Assembly: GCF_019104745.1 (NCBI RefSeq)
Contig: NZ_JAHRWL010000002.1
Span: 372,001-436,000 of the forward strand
Source of the DNA: Thalassococcus arenae
Lineage (GTDB): Bacteria; Pseudomonadota; Alphaproteobacteria; Rhodobacterales; Rhodobacteraceae
Length of the DNA: 64,000 bases
Direction of reading: 5' to 3'
Made by a program: the position numbers and the translations under genes. The notes under the pieces were generated by a model. That model was given only the letters and a program-made list of their open reading frames with translations. It made no database searches and was not told where the DNA came from. Shown here piece after piece: positions 1 to 8,190 of this stretch (positions are counted from its first letter, which is position 1; every line of letters starts with the position of its first letter).

Positions 1-383
1 TGGCCCAGGTTGTTCCAGCGCCGCATGCTGTCCGAGATATCCACCGCCGGGCGCCAGCTGGCGACGAAGCGCAGACCGGGATCGGCGGCGCGCATCGCCT
101 TGATCATCGCGAAATCGCATTGCGGCCAGAACGAAAACGGCCCGCGCAGCGCGCTGATCTCGGTCAGGGCGTCGTAGAAGGGCAGGTATTCAAACGGGTT
201 GCCGGTTTCGAAATAGCCGCGGTAAAGCTGCCGACCGATAAAGGTGCCGGCCACCCCCTGTTCGGTGCTGTCGCTGCGCCTTACCTTGTGGTCCGCCACG
301 CTCCAGCCGCCTTTGCGCAGGGCCGTCGCCAGCGTCGTGGTGCCGGATTTCGGCAAGCCCAGATTGACCAGCTTCACCCTCAT
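1..383 (-). CDS. sulfotransferase-family protein (partial, C-terminus outside window)
   Basis: The reverse strand reads MRVKLVNLGLPKSGTTTLAT..., and the PKSGTT loop near residues 11-16 is the 5'-phosphosulfate binding loop of PAPS-dependent sulfotransferases. About 127 codons are visible and the reading frame runs off the left edge with no stop. The ATG at 381-383 overlaps the TGA of the upstream glycosyltransferase as ATGA, so the two genes are translationally coupled. The family transfers sulfate from PAPS to a hydroxyl or amino group of a sugar or small molecule. The pairing with a glycosyltransferase suggests work on a surface glycan, but the substrate cannot be read from the sequence. 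Confidence 0.75.
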   Translation of the reverse strand, partial: MRVKLVNLGLPKSGTTTLATALRKGGWSVADHKVRRSDSTEQGVAGTFIGRQLYRGYFETGNPFEYLPFYDALTEISALRGPFSFWPQCDFAMIKAMRAADPGLRFVASWRPAVDISDSMRRWNNLG

Positions 384-1408
384 GCCACCAGCCCCAGTTC
401 CCGCATGAGCTCAAGCTCGCCCGGCGGATAGGGGGGCAGCGATTTCAGATGCGCCTGCATCTCGGCATAGGCGGGTTGGGCCAAAAGCGCGTCGCGCTTG
501 GCGCGGTGCAGGCGCACGGCCTCGTCGTGCAGCGCGCCGATGACCGGGTCCGCCTTCATCTTTGCCAGCGCCTGTTCGAGACGCGGCAAATAGCGGTGGA
601 TCGAGATGTCTTTCCAGGCCGGATCGTTGCGTTCGCGCCAATAGGTATCGTCGAAGGCGCGGTTTTCGCGGTTCACGTCGCCGCGGTCATTCTTGACCAG
701 ATAGCTGTCGAGCGAGCGCAGCGCGTAGTGATTGAGCGTGGCGAAGTCCCGCGCCCCGGTGGCGGGGAACTTGCGGATGCGGCGGGGATTGGCGGCCACC
801 AGGAACTTGTGCGGCACGCGGCGCCCCGATCCGTCGGTCCAGGAGGGGTGATTTTTCTTGTCCAGCCTGCTGCGAAAGAACGGGCGGTGAGCCCCGTAAT
901 ACTGCAGTGGAAAATCCTTGCGTATCAGCGTCTTGACCTCGATCGCGCTTTCGGCGCACCAAAGGTCGGGATTGTGCGAGCGGGTGAATTGCGCGATCAC
1001 CGGCCGGTCCTCGAAGCGCTCGACCCCGTCATTTGCAAAGAACTGGAAGGTGACCGAAATCGCCTGCGGGTCGCCGCAGGCCGCGATCAACGCAGGGATC
1101 GTATGGTCGCCGACATGGATGTTCAGGAATTCGTCGACATCGGCGATCCAGACCCAGTCGGCATCCTTGACCACGCCCTGATGGGCGGCGTCCTTCAGCG
1201 CCTCCATCTGATAGTTCCGCCCCTCGGCCGGATTGGGCAGGTGCACGACGCCGAAGGGCGCCAGCGCATCCAGCAGCCTGTCGGTGCCGTCGTCGCAATC
1301 GTTGGAATAGAACAGGAAATCGGTCACGCCCAGCAAACGGTTGAAGGCCACCCATTCCAGCAGGAAGGGCCCTTCGTTCTTCACGCATGTCACCGCGGTT
1401 ATGCGCAT
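380..1408 (-). CDS. glycosyltransferase family 2-like protein (Glyco_tranf_2_4 type)
   Basis: The 342-residue protein begins MRITAVTCVKNEGPFLLEW, the usual opening of glycosyltransferases in which a CVKNE stretch precedes the nucleotide-sugar site. A WVWIADVDEFL motif near residue 100 provides the metal-binding acidic cluster. The reading frame extends upstream to 1516, but the ATG at 1408 is where family similarity begins and has purine-rich sequence (AAGGCGG) ahead of it. It is followed by a sulfotransferase gene with an ATGA overlap, pointing to two-step decoration of a polysaccharide or lipid. The specific sugar and acceptor are unknown. Confidence 0.8.
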   Translation of the reverse strand: MRITAVTCVKNEGPFLLEWVAFNRLLGVTDFLFYSNDCDDGTDRLLDALAPFGVVHLPNPAEGRNYQMEALKDAAHQGVVKDADWVWIADVDEFLNIHVGDHTIPALIAACGDPQAISVTFQFFANDGVERFEDRPVIAQFTRSHNPDLWCAESAIEVKTLIRKDFPLQYYGAHRPFFRSRLDKKNHPSWTDGSGRRVPHKFLVAANPRRIRKFPATGARDFATLNHYALRSLDSYLVKNDRGDVNRENRAFDDTYWRERNDPAWKDISIHRYLPRLEQALAKMKADPVIGALHDEAVRLHRAKRDALLAQPAYAEMQAHLKSLPPYPPGELELMRELGLVA

Positions 1409-1630
1409 GCCTGCGCCGCCGCCTTCGTGCTGATCATACCTGCTCGTCCGCAACCGCTGTGGCGCCGGGCCACGCCTGGCCGGGGTTGGCCCCGGCTCGC
1501 ATTCTGACCGAATCATCGCATCATTTTGGGTAACCCGTCAACTTTTCTGCTTTTTTCTCCGGCCTTGTGCGACCTTGGCGCTATTGACCCAGGGGCCGGG
1601 GGCGGGCAATCCGGGACCAGGAGGGGTGCC

Positions 1631-2539
1631 ATGACCAAACCCGATACGATCGACGCGGTGCAGCGGATGCTGGCCGAAACCGGCTATGTCTGCGGACGCG
1701 CGCTGGCCACGGTTGTCTTTTTGTCGCTGCGCCTGGGTCGGCCGCTGTTCCTCGAAGGCGAGGCCGGCGTGGGCAAGACCGAGATCGCCAAGGCGCTGTC
1801 CGCGGCGCTCAACCGCCGTCTGATCCGGCTGCAATGCTACGAGGGGCTGGACGCGTCCAGCGCGGTCTACGAATGGAACTTTCCCGCCCAGATGATCGCC
1901 ATTCGCACGGCCGAGGCCGCCGGCAACGCCGATCGCGAGCTCTTGCAGCGCGAACTCTTCGGACCCGATTTCCTGGTCGAACGGCCGCTTCTGCAGGCCA
2001 TGCGCCCGGACGAGAACGGCGCACCGGTGCTGCTGATCGACGAGCTCGACCGCACCGACGAACCGTTCGAGGCCTTCCTGCTCGAGGCCCTGTCGGATTT
2101 CCAGGTGACGATCCCCGAACTTGGCACCATCACCGCGCCCGAACCGCCCATCGTCATCCTGACCTCGAACCGCACGCGCGAAGTGCATGACGCGCTGAAA
2201 CGCCGCTGCCTCTATCACTGGGTCGACTACCCGACCTTCGACCGCGAGGTGGAAATCCTGCATTCCCGCGCGCCCGAGGCGGCCGAGACCCTCAGCCGCC
2301 AGATCGTGGCCTTCGTGCAGCGTCTGCGCACCGAGGATCTGTTCAAGAAACCCGGCGTCGCCGAAACGATCGACTGGGCGAAATGCCTGCTGGCGCTCGA
2401 CGTGGTGAACCTGTCGCCCGAGGTGATTTCGGACACGCTGGGCGCGATCCTGAAATACCAGGACGACATCCAGAAACTGCAAGGCTCCGAGGCCAAGCGC
2501 CTGCTGGACGAGGCCAAGGCCACGCTCGAGCCGGCTTGA
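1631..2539 (+). CDS. MoxR-family AAA+ ATPase (CoxD-like)
   Basis: The 302-residue protein is a compact AAA+ module with Walker A GEAGVGKT (residues 43-50), Walker B VLLIDELDR near 133-140, and the sensor motif LTSNRTRE. MoxR ATPases act as chaperones that remodel or insert metal cofactors, usually with a partner carrying a VWA domain. The start at 1631 follows a strong Shine-Dalgarno sequence (AGGAGGGG). The next gene encodes exactly such a VWA partner, so the pair matches coxD/coxE of carbon monoxide dehydrogenase clusters. No dehydrogenase gene is present here, so the client enzyme is unknown. Confidence 0.88.
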   Translation: MTKPDTIDAVQRMLAETGYVCGRALATVVFLSLRLGRPLFLEGEAGVGKTEIAKALSAALNRRLIRLQCYEGLDASSAVYEWNFPAQMIAIRTAEAAGNADRELLQRELFGPDFLVERPLLQAMRPDENGAPVLLIDELDRTDEPFEAFLLEALSDFQVTIPELGTITAPEPPIVILTSNRTREVHDALKRRCLYHWVDYPTFDREVEILHSRAPEAAETLSRQIVAFVQRLRTEDLFKKPGVAETIDWAKCLLALDVVNLSPEVISDTLGAILKYQDDIQKLQGSEAKRLLDEAKATLEPA

Positions 2540-2572
2540 TGCTTCATCTTGCAGGAAAAACTCTGCGGGGGT

Positions 2573-2593
2573 CCGGGGGTGCAAAACCCCCGG
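2573..2593 (+). repeat. perfect hairpin just ahead of the VWA gene (repeat family B, copy 1)
   Basis: An 8-bp perfect stem CCGGGGGT / ACCCCCGG closes a GCAAA loop. It ends 10 bases before the ATG at 2604, where no Shine-Dalgarno sequence is visible. Similar sequence recurs after recA near 50,897-50,931. It may moderate translation of the downstream gene or simply be a dispersed intergenic repeat. Confidence 0.7.
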
Positions 2594-2603
2594 TCTACGG
2601 TTG

Positions 2604-3857
2604 ATGCCCGAATACGCTCCGATCGATATTCCCGACAACCCGCGGCTGGCTCAGAACATCATCCATTTCGCCCGCGCCCTGCGCCGGGCCGGTTTGCCGG
2701 TGGGGCCGGGCCGCACCATCGACGCGATCCGCGCGGTCGAGACGGCGGGGTTCACCGACCGGACGGATTTCTACTGGACGCTGCATGCCTGTTTCGTCAA
2801 CCGGCCCGAACATCGCGCGGTGTTCGGCCAGATCTTCCGGCTGTATTGGCGCGACCCGCGCTATCTCGAACACATGATGTCGATGATGCTGCCGGCGGTG
2901 CGCGGCGTCCAGGAGGAACGCAGCGCGCAAGCCGCGGAGAAGCGCGCCGCGCAGGCGCTGTTGGGCGACCAGATGCCCGACCTGCCGGAAGCGCCGGATC
3001 ACGAAGAAGACGGCACCCAGATCGAAGTCGACGCCTCGCTGACGATGTCGGCCGAAGAACGCTTGCGCAGCCTCGATTTCGAGCAGATGTCGGCGGCGGA
3101 GATGGCCGAGGCCAAGCGGATGCTGGCACGCCTGAGCTTGCCGGTGAAGCCGATCGCGTCACGCCGCGGCATGGCCACCCATCACGGCCCGCGGATCGAC
3201 TACCGCCGCACCCTGCGCGCGGCGATGCGCACGGGCGGCGAGATCCGGTCGGTGGCCGAGATGAGACCCCGCCCGCGCTGGCCGAACCTGGTGGTGCTGT
3301 GCGACATCTCAGGCTCGATGAGCCAATACAGCCGGATGGTGCTGCATTTCCTGCACGCGGTGTCGAACCACAAGGGTGCCGGCTGGGCCAAGGTGCATGC
3401 CTTCACCTTCGGCACGCGCCTGACCAACATCACCCGGCACCTGGCGACGCGCGACGTGGATGCGGCGCTGAAGGCCGCGGGGGCCGAGGCCCAGGATTGG
3501 GAGGGCGGCACGCGGATCGGCGACTGCCTGCATGCGTTCAACCGCGACTGGTCGCGTCGGGTCATGGGGCAGGGGGCGGTGGTGCTGGTCATCACCGACG
3601 GTCTGGACCGCGGCGATGCGGGTGCCCTGGCGCACGAAATGGAGCGGCTGCACCTGTCCGCGCGCCGGCTGATCTGGCTGAACCCGCTGCTGCGATGGGA
3701 AGGCTTTGCGCCCCGGGCCACCGGCATCCGCGCCATGCTGACCCATGTCGACAGCTTCCGTGCCGGGCATTCGATCGCGTCGCTGGAAGATCTGGCCGCA
3801 GCGATCTCCAAACCCGACGACATGGGCGAGAAGGCCCGGCTGCTGGCTTTGCTCTGA
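2604..3857 (+). CDS. VWA-domain protein, CoxE-like
   Basis: The 417-residue protein has an N-terminal helical region and a von Willebrand factor A domain with the MIDAS motif DISGS starting at Asp234, followed later by VVLVITDGLDRGD. CoxE-type proteins bind a divalent metal and work with a MoxR ATPase to mature or activate metalloenzymes. The gene lies 64 bases after its MoxR partner. A TTG at 2601 is an alternative start one codon earlier; ATG at 2604 is preferred. It lacks a signal peptide and transmembrane segments, so it should be cytoplasmic. Confidence 0.85.
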   Translation: MPEYAPIDIPDNPRLAQNIIHFARALRRAGLPVGPGRTIDAIRAVETAGFTDRTDFYWTLHACFVNRPEHRAVFGQIFRLYWRDPRYLEHMMSMMLPAVRGVQEERSAQAAEKRAAQALLGDQMPDLPEAPDHEEDGTQIEVDASLTMSAEERLRSLDFEQMSAAEMAEAKRMLARLSLPVKPIASRRGMATHHGPRIDYRRTLRAAMRTGGEIRSVAEMRPRPRWPNLVVLCDISGSMSQYSRMVLHFLHAVSNHKGAGWAKVHAFTFGTRLTNITRHLATRDVDAALKAAGAEAQDWEGGTRIGDCLHAFNRDWSRRVMGQGAVVLVITDGLDRGDAGALAHEMERLHLSARRLIWLNPLLRWEGFAPRATGIRAMLTHVDSFRAGHSIASLEDLAAAISKPDDMGEKARLLALL

Positions 3858-3974
3858 GCGGGGCCGATCCGATTGTGCGCTTGCGCGCGCAGGTTTCCGG
3901 GACGTGTGGCGGTGCGAGCCCTGTGGTCCGGCGGGGTGCGGGTGGTCGTGTAGCAGGGCTTCGGGACTCACCCA

Positions 3975-4147
3975 AGCAATGCTCCCGCGCCGTCCTTCGC
4001 TTGTGACTTGGCGTGACAGGGCGCTGCCGCCAAAGCAAGCACAATGGCCGTATCCCCGCGAGCGGGGCCCCTCGGCAATTCTGCTTGCTTTGCCGCCATC
4101 GCCCCGTCCCGGTCGTCTCAAGCGAGGGACGGCTCCGAAGCAAAGCC
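3975..4147. repeat. long imperfect palindrome able to form one extended hairpin
   Basis: The core arms are 3989-4041 and 4082-4133. The outermost 19 bases pair with 2 mismatches and the inner 27 bases with 4, leaving a 40-base loop that itself holds CCCCGC-GA-GCGGGG (4054-4067). Weaker pairing extends outward to the prfC stop codon. It fills the space between the convergent VWA and prfC genes. It could be a shared terminator, a small structured RNA or a palindromic mobile repeat; no open reading frame inside it looks real. Confidence 0.75.
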
Positions 4148-5754
4148 TAGGCCGACATCTCCTTGGTCGCGTGGAGGGTAATGTCGGGGTAGTCGCGGGC
4201 CACGCGATCGATATCCCATTGCAGGCGGGTCAGGTAGACCACGTCGCCGTCGTGGTCGGTGCTGATATGCTGCTTGTTGGCCTGGGCGAATTTCTCGACC
4301 GCCTCGCGCGGTCCGTGCACCCAGCGGGCCGAGGTGAACTGGCTGGCCTCGAAGCGCACCGGCAGGCCGTATTCCAGTTCGATCCGGCTGCCCAGCACCT
4401 CGAATTGCAGCGCACCCACGACGCCGACGATGAAGCCCGAGCCGATCATCGGCTTGAAGACCTTGGCGGCGCCTTCCTCGGCGAACTGCATCAGCGCCTT
4501 TTCCAGATGCTTGGCCTTCATCGGGTCGCCCGCCCGCACGCCCTGCAGCAGCTCCGGCGCAAAGCTCGGGATGCCTGTGACCTTGAGCGCCTCGCCCTCG
4601 GTCAGGGTGTCGCCGATACGAAGTTGGCCATGGTTCGGGATGCCGATGATGTCGCCGGCCCAGGCTTCTTCGGCCAGCTCGCGGTCGGCGGCCAGGAACA
4701 GCACCGGATTGGTGATCGCCATCGGCTTTTTCGACCGCACATGGGTCAGTTTCATGCCGCGTTCGAAATGCCCCGAGGCGAGCCGGACAAAGGCCACGCG
4801 GTCGCGGTGCTTGGGGTCCATGTTGGCCTGCACCTTGAAGACGAAGCCCGCGACCTTGTCTTCCTCGGGTGCGATCTGCCGCGGCGCGGCGGATTGCGGC
4901 TGCGGTTCGGGGCCGTAGGTGGCGATGCCGTTCATCAGTTCCTGCACGCCGAAGGAATTGATCGCCGAACCGAACCAGATCGGGGTCATGTGCCCTTCGA
5001 GCACCGATTGGGGGTCGAGCGCGGGCAGCAATTCGCGCGCCATCTCGACCTCTTCGCGCAGTTTCTCCAGCAGATGGGCGGGCACGTGATCGGCCAGCTT
5101 GGGGTCGTCTAGGCCCTGGATGCGCACCGATTGCGCCACGACGTTGCGGTCGGCGCGGTCCATCAGTTCAAGCCGGTCGTTCAGCATGTCGTAGCAGCCC
5201 AGGAAATCGCGCCCAATGCCGATCGGCCAACTGGCGGGCGTGACGTCGATGGCCAGGTTTTCCTGGATCTCGTCGATGATCTCGAAGGTGTCGCGCGCCT
5301 CGCGGTCCATCTTGTTGCAGAAGGTCAGGATCGGCAGGTCGCGCAGGCGACAGACCTCGAACAGCTTCTGGGTCTGGCTTTCCACGCCCTTGGCGCCATC
5401 GATCACCATGACCGCCGCGTCCACTGCCGTGAGCGTGCGATAGGTGTCTTCGGAGAAATCGCTGTGGCCCGGCGTGTCGACCAGGTTGAAGCGGAACTTG
5501 CCGAAATCGAAGGACATCGCGCTGGCCGAAACCGAGATGCCGCGATCCTGTTCCATCTTCATGAAGTCCGATCGGGTGCGCCGGGCCTCGCCCTTGGCGC
5601 GCACCTGCCCGGCCATCTGGATCGCGCCGCCATACAGCAGGAATTTCTCGGTCAGCGTGGTCTTGCCCGCGTCGGGATGCGAGATGATCGCAAAGGTCCG
5701 GCGCCGGGCGATTTCCGGCGGCAGGGCAGGGCGGTTTGCGGCTTTGTCCAACAT
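4147..5754 (-). CDS. prfC: peptide chain release factor 3
   Basis: The 535-residue translation GTPase has a P-loop in AIISHPDAGKTTL (about residues 22-34), DTPGH as G3 and NKMD as G4. Elongation-factor-like domains II and III follow. RF3 uses GTP to release RF1 or RF2 from the ribosome after termination. An upstream ATG at 5790 exists, but the start at 5754 (MLDKAANRP...) brings the length close to the 529 residues of the E. coli protein. It is transcribed away from an NTF2-like gene across a short promoter region. Confidence 0.95.
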   Translation of the reverse strand: MLDKAANRPALPPEIARRRTFAIISHPDAGKTTLTEKFLLYGGAIQMAGQVRAKGEARRTRSDFMKMEQDRGISVSASAMSFDFGKFRFNLVDTPGHSDFSEDTYRTLTAVDAAVMVIDGAKGVESQTQKLFEVCRLRDLPILTFCNKMDREARDTFEIIDEIQENLAIDVTPASWPIGIGRDFLGCYDMLNDRLELMDRADRNVVAQSVRIQGLDDPKLADHVPAHLLEKLREEVEMARELLPALDPQSVLEGHMTPIWFGSAINSFGVQELMNGIATYGPEPQPQSAAPRQIAPEEDKVAGFVFKVQANMDPKHRDRVAFVRLASGHFERGMKLTHVRSKKPMAITNPVLFLAADRELAEEAWAGDIIGIPNHGQLRIGDTLTEGEALKVTGIPSFAPELLQGVRAGDPMKAKHLEKALMQFAEEGAAKVFKPMIGSGFIVGVVGALQFEVLGSRIELEYGLPVRFEASQFTSARWVHGPREAVEKFAQANKQHISTDHDGDVVYLTRLQWDIDRVARDYPDITLHATKEMSA

Positions 5755-5826
5755 GAGGCGCGCTATAGGCGGCGCCCGGGCGGTTGGCAAGAAAGCGCGT
5801 GCTCACAGCGGCGTGTCTTGTTTTCG

Positions 5827-5855
5827 TTACTGCGACCCGATAAAGTGAACATATA
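5827..5855 (+). promoter_or_regulatory. putative promoter of the NTF2-like gene
   Basis: TTACTG (5827-5832) and CATATA (5850-5855) are separated by 17 bases. They lie 33 bases ahead of the ATG at 5888 in an AT-richer stretch between divergent genes. The -35 match is weak, so this is a motif-based suggestion. Confidence 0.45.
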
Positions 5856-5887
5856 GTGAACAAAGCACAATCGACTGGGAGGATGAC

Positions 5888-6250
5888 ATGGAACTCAAAG
5901 AGATCGCAGACGAACTGGTTGCCGGATGCCGCGAGAACCGCACGACGGAGAACCTGGGAAAGCTTTACGACGCCAAGGCCGTATCGGTCGAGGGAATGGA
6001 TTACGATGGTTCGGGCCGCGAGGTGTCCGGGCTGGAGGCGATCCGCGGAAAACATGCCTGGTGGGACAGCTCGTTCGAGGTGCACGATGCCAAGGTCGAA
6101 GGTCCGTTCCTGCATGGTGAGGACCGGTTCGGCGTGGTCTTCGAGATCGACGCCACCAACAAGGAAAACGGCGAAAGGATGCAGATGCGCGAGCTTGGCA
6201 TCTACCAAGTCAAGGGCGGCAAGATCGTGCGAGAGGAGTTCTTTTACTGA
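5888..6250 (+). CDS. NTF2-like / SnoaL-like small protein
   Basis: The 120-residue protein has the size and pattern of the cone-shaped NTF2/SnoaL fold. A helical N-terminus (MELKEIADELVAGCRENR) is followed by a tract with DYDGSGREVSGLEAIRGK and alternating strands ending IYQVKGGKIVREEFFY. This fold is used by small enzymes and ligand-binding proteins, and no catalytic residues can be assigned. GGGAGG precedes the ATG at good spacing. It stands alone between prfC and the Hint gene, with no evident pathway context. Confidence 0.7.
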   Translation: MELKEIADELVAGCRENRTTENLGKLYDAKAVSVEGMDYDGSGREVSGLEAIRGKHAWWDSSFEVHDAKVEGPFLHGEDRFGVVFEIDATNKENGERMQMRELGIYQVKGGKIVREEFFY

Positions 6251-6256
6251 AACGCG

Positions 6257-7273
6257 TCAGCCGCTTGACGACTTCTTGAGCAGCGCCGCGGCGTCGGGCC
6301 GGTTCAGCAGGGTTTCGCGCACTTCGAAGTCGCGCGGCTCGGACTTGCGGTGATCCGGCAGCAATGCGTCAAGCTGGTCGGTCAGTTCATCGGGCAGCGC
6401 GGCGCTGGTGCGACTGTCGACCAGCATCGATTCCGCGGCGATCCCCTCGGCATAGATGATCTGGTGATGGTCGAACAGCATCTGGAAATAGTCGACGAAG
6501 CCACCCATGCGCCGGGTGACGCTGTCGCCGTTCACCAGGTGATTCGCCCGCACCAGAAGCTCGGCCCGGCCGGCGCCCAGCCGGTCGCGGCGCTGGTAGA
6601 TGAACAGCCGGTGGTCGGGGCTGACCACCAGGTCGCGGCTGTTGTTGAGCGTTCCGGCCTTGATCAGAACCGGCGCGAACGCACCGATCGCGCGCACGGT
6701 GTTCTGGCCGATCCAGCGGATCGCCTGCGGGCCATCGTCACGGGTCAGGATCAGGTCGCCGACCTTGAGTTCCTCGACGGGACGTTGCGCGCCCGAAGCC
6801 AGCGTGATCAGCGTGCCGCGGGTGAACGAGACGCAGGCGATCTGCGCGAATTTCTGCAGGGCCGCGCGGGTGTCGATGCCGACCAGTGCATAATCGACAT
6901 TGCTGGACATCGGTGCCAGCGGCAGCAGGTAAATTCCACCGATGTCGTTCGCGTCGTCGGTTTCGACGACGATGATGGCTTCGGTCGTTTCACCGTCGCC
7001 GGACATGAAGGTCACGCAGCAATCCAGGTGCAGCGCGCCGCCCGGCGTGCCGGTTTCGGAATCGTCCGCGACCCGGAAGGGCGGTTTCGCACCGACGATC
7101 AGCCCCAATCGACGGGCGCTGGCCAGCGGCGAAAGGCGATAGATGTCGTCCAGCATGAGTTCGTCGGCAATGCTCAGCCCGTCGCCCAGATTGGCGCCGT
7201 TCGCAACCCGCAGCATCGCGCCGGAATAGACCTGCACGCTTTGGGTCGGGCGGAGGGGACTGGGATCGCTCAT
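6257..7273 (-). CDS. Hint-domain protein
   Basis: The 338-residue protein carries a Hint (hedgehog/intein) module around residues 150-280. It begins ACVSFTRGTLITL and continues through VEELKVGDLILTRDDGPQAIRWIG and SPDHRLF. Roseobacters commonly encode solo Hint proteins with no splicing partner. The cysteine precedes SFTRGT, so the nucleophile of the fold is kept at the expected place. The start at 7273 is chosen because the longer frame adds low-quality sequence. Autoprocessing or secretion is possible but not demonstrated. The function is unknown. Confidence 0.75.
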   Translation of the reverse strand: MSDPSPLRPTQSVQVYSGAMLRVANGANLGDGLSIADELMLDDIYRLSPLASARRLGLIVGAKPPFRVADDSETGTPGGALHLDCCVTFMSGDGETTEAIIVVETDDANDIGGIYLLPLAPMSSNVDYALVGIDTRAALQKFAQIACVSFTRGTLITLASGAQRPVEELKVGDLILTRDDGPQAIRWIGQNTVRAIGAFAPVLIKAGTLNNSRDLVVSPDHRLFIYQRRDRLGAGRAELLVRANHLVNGDSVTRRMGGFVDYFQMLFDHHQIIYAEGIAAESMLVDSRTSAALPDELTDQLDALLPDHRKSEPRDFEVRETLLNRPDAAALLKKSSSG

Positions 7274-7410
7274 CGGCCGGAGTTCCGTGTCTGGTTCGCC
7301 TGCGGGGCGCAGGGCACTATACGGGGGTAGGGCCGGTATGCACGCGGAATATGGCGTGATATGGACGCCGGACCGACGTTTTGTCGGCCATGTCAAAGGG
7401 GAGGGTGACA

Positions 7411-8190
7411 ATGGACCTGGGAATTCGGGGCAAAAGGGCGCTGGTTTGCGCATCGTCCAAGGGGCTGGGAAAGGGCTGCGCGCAGGCTCTGGCCGAGGCG
7501 GGCTGCGACCTGGTGTTGAACGCCCGCGGCGCCGAGGCCCTGGAGCAGACCGCGCAGGCCATTCGCGATCGTTATAACGTCACGGTCACCACGGTGGCCG
7601 CCGATATCGTGTCCGGCGATGGCCGCGCGGCGGTGCTGAAGGCCGCCGGTGACGTCGACATCCTGGTGACCAATGCCGGCGGACCGCCGCCGGGGCTGTG
7701 GTCGGACTGGGACCGCGACGATTTCATCGCCGCCATCGACGCCAACATGCTGACACCCATCGCCTTGATGCAGGCCTTGATGCCGGGCATGGCGGACAAG
7801 GGTTGGGGGCGGGTCGTCAATATCACATCGCAATCGGTCAAGGCGCCGATCCCGCAACTGGGCCTGTCGAACACCGCGCGCACCGGCTTGACCGGGTTCG
7901 TCGCGGGCACCGCGCGGCAGGTGGCGCCCATGGGGGTGATCGTCAACAACCTACTGCCGGGCATCCACGCAACCGACCGTGGTTTGACGCTGGCGCGCAA
8001 GGATGCCGAGGAGCAGGGGATCAGCGTCGAGCAAGCGGCGGCGGCCCGTGCCCAGACCATCCCCGCCCGCCGCTACGGCACCATCGAGGAATTCGGCCAG
8101 ATGTGCGCCTTCCTGTGCTCGCAGCACGCCGGTTTCATCGTCGGGCAGAACATCCTGCTGGACGGCGGCGCCACCAACGCGACGATCTGA
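7411..8190 (+). CDS. SDR-family protein with non-canonical catalytic residues (BKR-like)
   Basis: The 259-residue Rossmann protein has the cofactor loop ASSKGLG (residues 14-20), VTNAGG and a C-terminal LLDGGAT typical of FabG-like reductases. At the position of the usual Tyr-x-x-x-Lys pair it reads SNTAR, with Ser153 and Arg157. It may belong to a described BKR-like subgroup lacking a perfect catalytic tetrad. GGAGGGTGAC precedes the ATG. The next gene starts inside its stop codon (TGATG), linking it to an AlkC-type DNA glycosylase. The substrate is unknown and ordinary dehydrogenase activity is doubtful. Confidence 0.8.
   Translation: MDLGIRGKRALVCASSKGLGKGCAQALAEAGCDLVLNARGAEALEQTAQAIRDRYNVTVTTVAADIVSGDGRAAVLKAAGDVDILVTNAGGPPPGLWSDWDRDDFIAAIDANMLTPIALMQALMPGMADKGWGRVVNITSQSVKAPIPQLGLSNTARTGLTGFVAGTARQVAPMGVIVNNLLPGIHATDRGLTLARKDAEEQGISVEQAAAARAQTIPARRYGTIEEFGQMCAFLCSQHAGFIVGQNILLDGGATNATI

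Noticed and set aside
2549-4006. 485-codon plus-strand frame overlapping the VWA gene
   Set aside because: Arg/Gly-rich translation without domains; the VWA protein in another frame accounts for this stretch.
3745-5112. Plus-strand frame running through the palindrome into prfC antisense
   Set aside because: It joins the VWA end, the palindrome and the prfC complement with no coherent protein.
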